NCBI GenBank assembly: GCA_026419785.1
Contig: JAODTK010000777.1
Span: forward strand, 1 to 64,000
Direction: 5' to 3'
DNA: 64,000 nt
Source of the DNA: Sclerodactyla briareus
Lineage: Eukaryota > Echinodermata > Holothuroidea > Dendrochirotida > Sclerodactylidae
Both the position numbers and the translations under genes were made by a program. Shown here piece after piece: positions 13,731 to 25,200 of the stretch. How positions within the stretch are numbered: the first letter of the stretch is position 1; the number at the start of each line of letters is the position of its first letter. The notes beneath the pieces are model-generated. The model saw only the letters and a program-made list of their open reading frames with translations, ran no database searches and was not told the origin of the DNA.

Positions 13731-15675
13731 ATAGGGGGGGGGGGTCAGACACAGACAGCACTGCAATTGCTATTCCTCGTTTTTTTCTTCTTCGTTTATT
13801 ACCCGTGCCCCCCACCGGGATGCGATCCCGTCCCCGGTTGGAAGGCCGGCGCTCTAACCAATTGATCCGAGAGCCGCCTTCGCTGACCTCATTTACCGTA
13901 TTATATGCAATGAAACATTTTACTCTCGTCACAGTTGTGGTCTTCCCTACATGCCCTACCCTTCATCACCACAGTTTCTGATCTTTGAGCGTTCTTGAAT
14001 CCTATGGAAGCGTTGTTTTGAATCAACCACCACGCAGGCTGCGGCAATATTAGAAAACGTGGCACCTTGAATATAAGGTTTGATGTGTTCCAGTACGAGT
14101 CTAATAATTCATATGGGGTACACAGAACTTACCGTAACGAGCTGTAGGTCTCGACGTAAATCAACTTCCCTTTCCTCAATCTCCAGCGCGGTCCCGAGCA
14201 TGAAATTACCTTCGGGGCAACTGGGTGCCCAGGTTACAACCATTGGGTTTTTTTTTTCTCTCATTCGTTGTGATGTACCTTCAATTTTATTTCTCATCTT
14301 TTGTAATACCTTTTGCCGCGAGAATGACAAATGTTATTTCGAACGAGAGAAATCAATGAAGTAAATTGTAATTTCAGCAAGTACAACGTCACAGTATCAC
14401 AGTCCATTACGGTTTGAAGCTAATCAACCGTATCTTGTGTTTTAAGACGTTTGTTGACAACCCTCCCGATATGCGCTTTCCTCGGCTGTGTTAAGCACTT
14501 TTTCACATTTCTGAGGTGTTCGCCCGCAGTAACCTGCAAGTGTTTCCCACGTAACTCGGTCTTGCAGACGTCAAGGCCCCCATCGGTCCTCTTCTAAGAC
14601 AATTTGCTTCCAATATTGTAGGAGCCAAACGCACGGACAGACAGATGTACACCCCTCAGACCACTGGACAAAGACGATTAGAGTCACAGAGCTGCGGTTG
14701 TCAATCAAAGTGCATATTTTTTTTTTATTGCACCGGATAAGGTAACGTTTCACTCAAACGAGTGATAATAAAATTAATAATGGGTCGGAACAAAGACTAA
14801 TCAAACCAAAGACCTCACAGACGTATATGGAAACAAACGTCGTCCAGTTGCGGGAGGAGAGAGTAAATCTGAAACGTAACATAGAAACGTGTTCCTCTAT
14901 GTACCCGTCATGTTATCTCCGACGTCATGAGTGGGATAAACAATCTGGACATGAACCAAACACGGTGAGAACACCCCCCCCCCTCCCCACCTCAATTACA
15001 TTATCTTCGAAACTGACCTACATGACACGCCAAAACTGGAGAAAAATTAAATTAAAAAATGAAACCTATGTCAGGTGGAAAAGTTCGAGTATGCTCTTAG
15101 GTGTCTAACCTTTGTAAGCAGGACCTACTCCCCAATCCAGCGAGGATAGGTGATAATGTCTACTAATACTCCTTTCCGTATCAAATTGTCGAGAAGTGAG
15201 GAAGTGTTAACGAATAGTTGCCCCCCCCCCCGCTTAAAAAATATGCAATAAATCCCAACAACTCCTCAATTTTGAGTGATGTTCGGTCGAAAATCACTGG
15301 CCAAAATTATTACATTATAATACTAGCAACACGAATCCCTCGTTATCGGTCAGCCAATGATGAAACTGAAAATTCCCCCCCTGCAAAAAAATGTTTGTGT
15401 ATTGTGTGTGTGTTGTTGGGGGGGGGGGGGAGGAGGGTGTGTTTCTTTTTTACGAACACGAATATTCGAGTACCTGTGGAAATTATAAATAATAATAATG
15501 CATTCGCCATGAACAAAGTCGCAACATAAGTACCACACCTAAGCGGTACAACACAAATTCTAACAATGTTACAATGACGTAACGGTCTGTCCTCATAGAT
15601 TCGGAAAGTGGAGAGCACTGTACGAATACTCAAACTCAAACGTCAAAATGTTCTCTCCTTTGGGGGGGGGGGTAT
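13731..15675. repeat. Zone of G and C homopolymers
   Basis: Pure or nearly pure runs lie at about 13,734-13,744 (G), 14,975-14,990 (C), 15,221-15,232 (C), 15,418-15,433 (G) and 15,661-15,671 (G). A poly-A/T run is also present near 14,243. No gene is recognised between them. Homopolymers are frequent sites of sequencing or polishing error, and single-base length differences here should not be trusted. Confidence 0.75.
13806..13880 (-). pseudogene. tRNA-like fragment (tRNA pseudogene or SINE head)
   Basis: Read on the minus strand, this contains AATTGGTTAGAGC, a typical D-arm with A-box, then CTTCCAA, which is the anticodon loop of tRNA-Gly(UCC), flanked by imperfect CCGG stems, then GGATCGCATCCCGG in place of the usual GGTTCGAATCCCGG T-arm (two B-box mismatches). 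The acceptor and T stems do not pair well, so it is not a working tRNA by eye. A downstream tail rich in AAGAAG and AAAAAA would fit a SINE. Decisive test: covariance-model scan and search for further genomic copies. Confidence 0.6.
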
Positions 15676-17635
15676 TAACTGGGCACCACAAACAGGGGGC
15701 CCAGGAGGGAACACACCGTTACCAATCCCCCTGATGGGCCACGACAACCGAGATAGCACATGGTTTCACCAGGTATGACAGCAAGTCAGCGTTCGTCGCC
15801 GGATCGGTATACCCTGTGTCCATAACCATGCCCTATTGAGGAACGAAAGCATCACCAGTATCACCCCATTGACTTGTGGACACTGAACAATAACAACCCA
15901 CCGCCCGCCGCGATTGTTAACTGGTCAAGTAATTAGGGCGTAATAACCTCGCACAGAGCACAAGTGACTGGACCCAAGTGCCTTCCCTTACCTCCCGAGC
16001 GTCATCCGTACTGTTTTGGAGTCAGTAAATGCCACCTGAGTTCGACCAGGTCAAAGTTTGACAATTTACTGATCACTGGGAGTCCACATGTTATCCAGAG
16101 TTTTCGAACCAGAATTTAAAGCCTTTCCTTGCGGGGTGGTCAATGGCGCGCTTATAGGGTGTTTTCAAATATATGACACTTAGTGTACGTTACTTAGGAC
16201 GGACCTATCCGCTGTGTCCTGCCTCTTCAACGAACTACCCGTCATTGCTTGGGTGGACAAAGGTGCGAATAGAAATGGTGCGCAATACATGTCATGTGAT
16301 GACTCTCCTTTTTGATGAATATCTTGTTTATATTGATTTGTGAAACAATAAGTGTGAGAGGATTCCATCCCATGCTACTAACGACATGGGAGTTAGGGCA
16401 TGTTGTAGAGTGACTCTTAGTTGTAATAGTTATAACTTGAACCATTTTAATGCATCCACAATTTAATACCCCACCGAAGTTTTGGCCCTTCCCAACTCTT
16501 CAAGTGTGGTAAATGCCTGCCTCTTCACACATGCCCTTTTTGTCGGGAGGGCATTTCATTTTTGCTTAATGAATACAGAGAATATGTCCCTGTAAGCTTG
16601 GCAGGGAGAATCTGCTGAGGATGTTTGGTGGTGAAGAGATTGCCTTTCCTAACGGGAATGCATCCCTCACCTAATGATAGGTTCTCTTTCCATTTCATAA
16701 ATACCATATTTTGTTAATGTTTAAGACCGCACTTAATCATTGTATCATTACAATATTTTGCTTAGGTGTTTAAAAGTACCAATCAAATTTTTGGGATTTT
16801 TCTCACTGGGAAGTAAATGTTACGCTGACTTTACATTGTCAGCCGAAAAACGCATTAGAGTTATAAAAAACAGAACGAAATCAGCTTTGTTGTGATTTTC
16901 CTTACATGTACTGTAAGTAATTGAAAACAAGCTACAATATTTTTAACTGGTGCCACAATGGAGTTTGTTCAGCCCTTCGGTGACCCAAACCAAAGATGAA
17001 TAGCGAGGCATAGACTGTATGTAGGCTTTCAACTTGGTCACTCTTTGTACTGACGTGCCACACCCTAACTCCTGTTTTCCATTCCACCACAATGGCCAGC
17101 GATGTGAGAACATTATGGCCAGTCACAACCTTATGCAAGTACCAGCCGAGCCTCTTCATTCTCACCACTTCCATCATTCCACTACACACATTACAATAAT
17201 ATAGTCCTAAGTAAGGCTTCGCGAATGAGATTGGGCTGGATCGTTTTTAGGCCTATTTTTTTCTTGGGCGACTGTGTACCCGTAATTTGTAGATTTGGAA
17301 TGTTAATTGTTATGTCTCCTAGCCTAGGCGGCAAGCTGAGGCCTAACGTTAGGCTAAGTTAGCCTAATGTCGGACTTCAACTTCAGCCTACTTGGTCGGT
17401 AACCACCGATAATCTAACGCCTCATATATTATTACCGCTTCATAAGTCCGAGGACAGCACGCAAATGCAGTCACGTTCTGGGTTGACGCGTGCGGTAATG
17501 TAACGCACATGTCTGGTAATCCCGCACTGTACATACCACAGCGCATGTCATGCATATGCATAACATGCGCCCCACGTACGATGTGCGTGCAAGCTTAACG
17601 GCTGTGGCAAGTCGTGGCAATTTGTGCTGTCGACT
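15676..17635. other. Spacer, nothing recognised; one 19-bp palindrome
   Basis: No gene or mobile-element signature. TTAGGCTAA and TTAGCCTAA at 17,349-17,367 form a perfect inverted repeat around a single G, inside a TAGGC-rich patch (17,320-17,370). Confidence 0.5.
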
Positions 17636-17728
17636 TGTTGTTGTTGTTATTTGTTGTTGTTGTTATCGTTTGTTGTTGTTGTTGTTATTGTTTATTGTAA
17701 TTGTTATTGTTGTTGTTGTTTGTTGTCT
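17636..17728. repeat. TTG microsatellite
   Basis: About 90 bp of TTG/TTAT repeats on the plus strand. Confidence 0.9.
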
Positions 17729-17750
17729 TTGTTTCTCCATATGACTTCGG

Positions 17751-17860
17751 GCCATAGGTTATAATTACGTCAGAACGATTATGTAATCACCCGTAAAAAT
17801 ACCTGGTCATAGGTTATCATGACGTCAGAACGATTACGTAACCGCCCGAAAATCCTAATT
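17751..17860 (+). repeat. 55-bp tandem repeat with CRE-like sites
   Basis: GCCATAGGTTAT at 17,751 recurs as GTCATAGGTTAT at 17,806, followed in both by an ACGTCAGAACGATTANGTAA block. The period is 55 bp with two units. The second unit has a perfect TGACGTCA palindrome near 17,820, the consensus of CREB/ATF factors; the first has TTACGTCA. The repeat is certain. Any regulatory role is inference. Confidence 0.75.
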
Positions 17861-20526
17861 TCGGCCAAAATCACGCGCCTGCCGCAATATTTCAATGATT
17901 TCTTATTCTAAAAATATAGCAAGGTATTCCATGCGTTCAACGCCATCAGGGCGGCTATAACAGAGATAAAATTGGCCGTTTCAAACCTTAACCGTCGATC
18001 AGGCTACAAACAATTAGAAGTGTTCAATCAAAGCTTTCGTGTGTCTTGCCACCCCTTGCGGTGATTTTCCGGGACCTTTGCGTCCAGTTTGTGTATAGAT
18101 TTGGCATGGATGCATTGGGCGTATACTTGATTTCTCTGTAGCATTATGACAACATGATGCTCCTCTTGACCAGGATAAAAACCCATAGCTCAAAACGTCT
18201 TTCTTTTCAAATGTATATCACAAGCCAAAGGTAATTGGTGCCAGCAGACATGATGGAGCCTTCAACCTTTCTGGTTATGAACTATGGTCAGTAAACGCAT
18301 ATTCAACCACATACTACTAGCATATACCCCTGAGCATCACACCAACTATATAGATTATAAAATAACTGTAGTTATGGGCAGTTTGTGTTAGTAGTGGCTA
18401 ACTAGGCTCCTGTGCTCTGGCTAGGGCAACAAATTGTATACTTCAACGAATACGGAAACACTTCACATATAATGGCCAGGGCGGTGTTTTTGTTCTTTCC
18501 ACCCCGAACCTAGATGAATAGATAATAGATACATCCTCGTCGGACTGTTTCTATGTAGATGTCCATTTGCAATAATAAGTGATCGCCAATCTCTATACCG
18601 TGTTTTTGCTCATCTCAAACAGTCAACTTAAATTGGGCGGCCCCCGATACATAACATTAATTAGAACCCGTGTGTGGTATAGAACAATCGTGTATTCCAC
18701 AACTATGTATCGAATAATCTCCAAAGGAGCTTTTCGCATGTAATTTATCTTTTTTTACACATGAAGAAACCAGCCAATGAGATATGCACATCGACTATCT
18801 TACATTTTTTGTACGCTTTTGAGATTTTGACTCCGGAACATTACAAAAAAGAATATAAGGCATATAATTGTCGTCGCTATAGTCATCACCTCGTGTACCG
18901 CTATGCATAAGGTATCCTTCTCTGACTATTTTTGCTTCGACTGCAAGAATGTCATCTGCACTTCTATTGGCCAAATTCAGTTTCACTGCCCCTGAAAAAC
19001 TCGAGTAGAGTAACTTGGTGTGCTAGTAATACTTCCGTTATCACACGTGACTGATAGCTATTGCGTGATATAGTCATGGGTATGAACAACCCACCATGAA
19101 TTCACGTACCGTATTCAGTAATTCCAAGGTAGGTTTCAAACATATCAACGAAACGAATAAACTTTGCAAATGAAGTGGGATTCATTTTAAATGATTGCCT
19201 ACATGCACAATATTTGAACAAGTGTGTCAAATTTCTGTTCAGCGTGATTTCGACCATAAACTTCATTCCTTCAGAGGACCGTTGTTTTGGTCTATTGTAT
19301 GTTTAACAAACCATGAAATTCGATGTAAATGATGCTCAAACAACTATTTTGTATTCCTCGACGGAGTATGGCAGTGTGTGTGTGCATGTGCGGGCGTGTG
19401 GTTGGTAACGCCTGGGTGTGAACACTCGCATCGATCAGTCATGAGATGGTTCGAACATCATAACTGATGGTAGTTTTCCAGTTGAGTACTGACCCAGATG
19501 AAACAGAGGAAAGAGTATTAAAAAGGGTGTTTGGAATTTTTTCGACCACTCTCTTGGGGCTCAGCTCAAAGGTCGTCCGACCGAACGGAAAAAAACATAA
19601 AGACGACAAGTTATCACTGAACCTTCGGCTATCTGGATTATCTAGGTGGATTTATTCGGCTGTTCAGCGTCAAGTTACGACGTTATTTTGCGAATCGGGT
19701 CGCCGAGTTCTCTGGTACAATCGCCCTGCCTATCAGTCGACACTATTCATCTCTCTCATTCACGCTCAGTCACATAGTCTTATTATAGATAATAGACAGT
19801 TTATGTCTAATCTGTCTGGTTACATCGTCCAAGTCCTTCTTTTTGTTCTCACGAAAGTCGAGGAAACCATTAGCCTATCCGAATCCGATTAGCATGCAAC
19901 AAATTTCTTCCAAATGAGCACAGGTGATAAAGCGACATATCACAACCCTACACCTCACATTCAGAAAATTCTGGCCTGTTGCCATGTTGAGCTATTCAAA
20001 TTCACTTATTAGCAATAGGAGGAATCATGGCCTCACGGCCGTGGGTTGTTAGAAATGACCACATATGTCTCTATTCGAATCGAACGAATGCAGTGAAGGC
20101 GATTGTGCTCCATTGACGCACTCGGGTCTACGTTCGGTTTGAGTTTAGCTTCCATAAATTACTCAATAGAAATTATTAAAAGTCAAGTCATATCTTCATA
20201 GCCATCGTACTCGGAGGTTCTACAATCATTTCTACCAATCATCACAAACTTTATCTCTTGTAGTTATATGAGGCAACACAGGTGTACATGTACTATTATG
20301 CTTCTTATTTTTCTGTCACCGTGGAGTGCCAAGTGTAATAAACCTAAAATATGAGGCATCAAAAATCTCCTTTTTCCGTGATATAAGTGTGATCGGCGAT
20401 TCAATTACATATTTTGCAATTTGTTGCATAATTTTAATTGTCTTGCATAATTTGCATTGATAGGGATAGTTGAGAGGATTATTTCTTGTCCTTGTGAGTC
20501 AGTACTAACCTGAAGTTAATCTGTAA
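17861..20526. other. Spacer; one unrecognised 141-codon frame
   Basis: The only notable object is a plus-strand open frame at 19,467-19,892. It has no recognisable domain, signal peptide or repeat, and about one frame of that length is expected by chance in 64 kb of this base composition (my rough estimate). I do not call it a gene. Confidence 0.45.
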
Positions 20527-20629
20527 TCATATACACATGAAATAAAATAACGTATGGTGGAACCAGATACAATTAGCGAATGACTGCAGTGCATTGTCAA
20601 ATTGTTGCTTAAAGAGGCAGAATCGTCTC

Positions 20630-22075
20630 ACAACTCCCGGTGAATGATTGTCGATGTCGTTTGTATCTTCTTCCAAGCAGCGCTGTTCTGAGCTAGAACG
20701 AGCAACCCAGTCCATTCATGATGTTGTCATACCACTGCTTCTTTTGGCCTCCGACTCTTTCTTTCCTTTGACATTCCCCTCTAATTGTTTTAGTTTAGTT
20801 TAGTTTAGTTTGGTTTTTAGTTTACTGCCACTGGTCCTCTGAGAATGTGACTAGGATAAGTGAGCTTCCTTCTGACAATTTTTTTCTTCTCACTCTGAGT
20901 TCCTCTAGATGCTTCGGTTCGTCCTTTTCTCTTCCCAGCTGATTTTCATCATTCGTCTCCAGAGCCACATTTCAGCACATTTCCACAAGCAGCCGGTTCT
21001 CATCTACTTTAGTCTATGTACAGCCATCTGAGCCATACAGTAGCACATTCCACACCAGGATTTTAACAAGCACCATTTTTAGCTCCGATGGGAGGTTGCT
21101 ATGATTATAGATGTCCTGTAGATCTGTCATTTTTCCTTAGGCTCTTCCAATCATGTTGACGTACATTTTGCAGTTTGCATTCGAGGTTTCTACAGAGCCC
21201 GGATATTTACAATGGTTAACCTGCACAACTAGTTCATCGTTTATGCTGATGTTGTATGCATTCGGGTCACATTCATCGACGAGAAGTCTCGTTGTCTTCA
21301 CATTCAACCCAAGGTTCTTATCTCTGCCTGCTTCATTTACAGCTGTTGTCAACTCCTCAGTTCCTTCGACTGATCGATCTGGGAGTGCTGTATCATCTGC
21401 ATACTGGTAGTTTGAGTTTGGTTTAACCCTCCAACTCTGATGCCGAAATGTTCCACACTCGCCTCTCTCATAACTTTCTTTGTGTATGTCACAAACAGTA
21501 TGGTGATGCGATTGCAGCCTTGTCGCCACCTGCAACAAACTGAATTCATCTGTATTTTTGCCATCCCATCTGATCTTCCCTCTGTGACTGACATACGGCG
21601 CAGTAGGGAAACCAGATATGTGGGCAATCGTATCTTCGCCATTACTGTAAAGCGATTGGATATGACTGACAGAGTCGAATGCCATAGAGTAGTCGATGAA
21701 CATGATGAAAACTTTCTCATCTATTGCCAGTATTTTTTCGATTAGTATCTGATGATAAACCAGCATGTCTCTGGTGCCTCGTCCGTTTTAGTTAGCGGAT
21801 TTTTTGCTCTGACAGCTCTTGTTCCAGGTTCGTTTTGAGGCTGTCCATGATGATCAACAAAAGAACTTTGCTGGTGTGATAGATGAGTGCGATGATCCCG
21901 TAGTTTGAGCATTGCTTGGGGTCTCCATACTTGTATAACATCACAAACTCTTGAAATGTCCAGTCCAGTCAGCCATTCACAAGTTGTCCAGATGTGTGTG
22001 CATTTGGCCCTGTCGATTGTATCAGCTCAGCCGTGATTCCATTCAGGTTCCAGGATTTCCCAGTTGACATCTAGT
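20630..22075 (-). mobile_element. Broken RTE-like LINE, reverse transcriptase and C-terminal part
   Basis: The minus strand, read from about 22,075 downward, encodes the reverse transcriptase of a non-LTR retrotransposon across several frames. In order: a QCSNYGIIALIYHTSK block (about 21,900), the fingers/palm motif with FIDYSMAFDSV, the catalytic YADDT at about 21,390-21,403, a KTTRLLV block, INDELVVQVNHCKYPGS, then after a stop a YNHSNLPSELKMVLVKILVW block and a LEELRVRRK block near 20,900. The longest intact frame is 209 codons (21,766-21,137). Stop codons, frameshifts and a TTTAG repeat (20,790-20,815) break the rest, so it is a dead 5'-truncated copy. Family assignment to RTE rests on memory of the C-terminal block and is less certain than the LINE call. 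Confidence 0.88.
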
Positions 22076-22170
22076 TACTGTACGCTCGATTGAGATAACA
22101 ATGTTGGTGGTTCCTGTCTTGGGGTGTTGTCACTGGCATGAAAAGTGGTTGTTCACCGAGAACCACTTGT

Positions 22171-22253
22171 GGTGTGTGTGTGTGCGTGTGTGTGTGTGCG
22201 TGTGTGTGTGTGTGGTGTGTGTGTGTGCGTGTGTGTGTGTGCGTGTGTGTGTG

Positions 22254-22285
<32 letters not shown>
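22171..22285. repeat. GT microsatellite
   Basis: About 115 bp of GT repeats with regularly spaced GC and GGT interruptions, just beyond the 5' end of the minus-strand LINE fragment. Confidence 0.95.
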
Positions 22286-25200
22286 ACGCCCAGCTTGTAC
22301 ACACGAAAGCTCAATCGCAGCTTGGGATGGGTGGGAGCGTGCATACCTGGTATGTTATTACACATGATGATTATATGAGCTCTACTATCTCGGATCCAGG
22401 TCTGAGGTCAGGAGAGATCAAGTCTGACAAAGTTGTGAACGAGATCAGTCCAGATTGATCGGATCAAGTTGAATTTTTTTGTGTGCTTCTTATGGAGTGT
22501 ACAAAATCCTATTGGATTGGTGTTGGTGGTGGTATGCTTAGAAAGTGATAGGAAATCTCGTTGTTTTTTTATTTTCGTTTGTGAACACCACAGCTCGGCG
22601 AGGTCTGGGTGGATGGAGCCTAGACAAGGTGGGAGTAGTCTCATGATGTGTACGATCGAACCATATTCTTTGGATCAGTCAGAGGTCGCTGAGGTCACCA
22701 AAAATAAAAAAAATCAAAGTTGAACACGTCATTTAAAGCAAGAAGTGAGTTCAGAATGCTTGGTCGGTTCAAGTTGAAGTTCATCTGTAGCATTCTTATC
22801 GATCAGTACAGTGGGAAAAGTGGGAAGTGGGAATTAAATTATCCATCACTTACTGGTACATGCCTTCTATCGTTCTGGTGTCATGGATATAAGAAGTTTA
22901 TCGGAATCACTCAAGGAATCACTAGGCCCATTCCAATTTTTCCAATGGGGAACTGAAGGTATCGATTGCGAATCGTATGCAATATATCAATGTAGATACC
23001 GTGTAATTGGGTTGCATCAAATTTTTACTCTAGTCCTGACCTCATCCTGATGATATATTAGGCGAATGTGGAGCCAACTTTATATATGCAGACCCATCCG
23101 CAATCTAATCTGAATCAATCAGTGCCCGCTACAGGAATATACACAAAACGTGATACACATTATATTTATAAACATGTTACATATTTGCACAATTGATTTT
23201 AAACCTTTCACAACTCCCTCTGGTATGTGTACGACCCATAACGGCAGGATTAAATTGGAAACACGACTTGTATTGTCACGAGTAATCTCAATGAACCAGT
23301 TTCATCTTCAAAGTATATTATCTATGACCTAGTCCGTTACATTAAAGAAGCTGACGTAGTCATCGGTAAAATGTCGTGAAAAGGCATTGCGATGCAAAAG
23401 TGAGTAAATAAAGCTGGTTTCCGAGTTTTGTTGTCCGGACCGACAAGCGTATGCTATTAGAAGGGTAACATAAGGCCTCCCGGCACAGCAACCGTTCTAA
23501 TCATTTACTCTTCTACAAAATAGGGTGGGAAGACATAACACAAAACTTGTTGTTGAATAAGAGAAGCAGCCTTTCGGCATGTGCTATGTTTACAAAAACT
23601 GGCGAATGTTTGCTCAACTGTTTCTTGAGTGTACGTGTATAGGCCTATGTATATAGGCTTGTGCATACGGTGAGGTGCTTTTCCTGAGAGGCCCGAACAA
23701 ATACTGACTGTTTCGCGGTATGTTACAGGTGAGGAGAGAAGATTTAACGCTTGTTTGCCCATAGGATGCAAAGGATTGGGTCTAGTTAAAAATTCATAAT
23801 TAGGCGATCATGCCTCGAAAACCACATTAGAACAATCTCGAGTAGATGGTCTATTTTTTCACTCATACCACATACATCCACTGTAAAAGAACGTCTTCGG
23901 AGGCATGACCATCAAGAACAGATGATGACAATTCGGTACCAATAACCTTAACGACCTGACTTGCTGCCGATTTCCTATAATGCAGGCGAAATTCAACTAT
24001 AAATGTTGCGTACAAGTGCGATAATCGTTTCAAAGTCCTGCGAAAGTGCGTGCCCTGTTTTCCAGGCCGCCGAGGAAGTTGAATGCTCTCTCAACCAAAG
24101 CTACAACTTATCCCAATATAACCTCTTTAAATATATAGACTAATTTCATATGTATGCGGTTCTTTGGGGACGTTTTGTGCTTCTTTGCACAGTAAATATA
24201 CTCTAGGCTTTCGTCCCAATTACTAGCAAACCATCGCAGGATATCGAAAGCCGGGCAATGGTCGACTGGCAGTTAACATTACACCCTTATCATGCTGTGA
24301 ATGTGAATTATGTGATCAGCTCAACTATCGGTATTTAGAACAAGATGTTTCTGGCATAGCTCTAGTTAAAATGTGGCAAACAAACATTTCAGATTAATAT
24401 CCAAACAACTATCACCCAGGATATCAATGGTCCCGTAAGAAAGATCTTTCGCTCATGAAATAATACTTACGCAATATGATGAAAAACTATGTCAATCTAT
24501 TGTAAAAAATCCGCGACTGGATTCGTCAGTTATGGGAGGAGGAGAAATGATTACGCAGTCAAAGTCCATAACTTATTCACAGATGCAACCAAGTGATATC
24601 GAAACATTGGCGCCAGGTGTTTTGTTTTTCTTATTTGTTAGCCTATTAATCTCTTATTATATAAATATTCGAGTTTATTTTAGGCCGCCTTCACTTTTGA
24701 TGTTTTTGTGCACTCCCTAGCATCTTTTTGGTGTGGTGACTATTTTGTTTTTTTGTTTTTCTAATAGTACATTGTCAATAAATGGTACACGACATAACGC
24801 GTTCTGTATTATATTTTGGGAATAGTTGAAACATAATACGAGGATCATTGTTGCATAATTGAAACGCGGTAATGACTTTTTTCCATACGACGATCATAAA
24901 ATTCCCGGGCGTAATCATAAATATTTCACTATTTTTTTTCTGAGGAAATGCGCAAAATGATAGGCAAACATATGGATTAGATGTTTATTCTCCAATATTG
25001 CTCAATTGACGAACGGTGTCAGATTGTACACAAGGACTTTGCCGTGTTAGCTAAGTGTCCCGGAATCGCGCCGTCAAATCGAGTTTTTTCGTCTTCAAAA
25101 TACTCGACCTTCATCATTACAGAATACCTACCTCCAGCATATTTCACTATCTTTCCATCGATTCAGCACTGTGATAACCGAGGATAATATCGTGTGGATA

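Noticed and set aside
19467..19892. 141-codon plus-strand open frame
   Set aside because: No domain or family resemblance. About one frame of this length is expected by chance in 64 kb at this base composition (rough estimate).
22071..22458. Cys/Val- and His/Thr-repeat proteins
   Set aside because: Artefacts of translating the GT microsatellite at 22,171-22,285.
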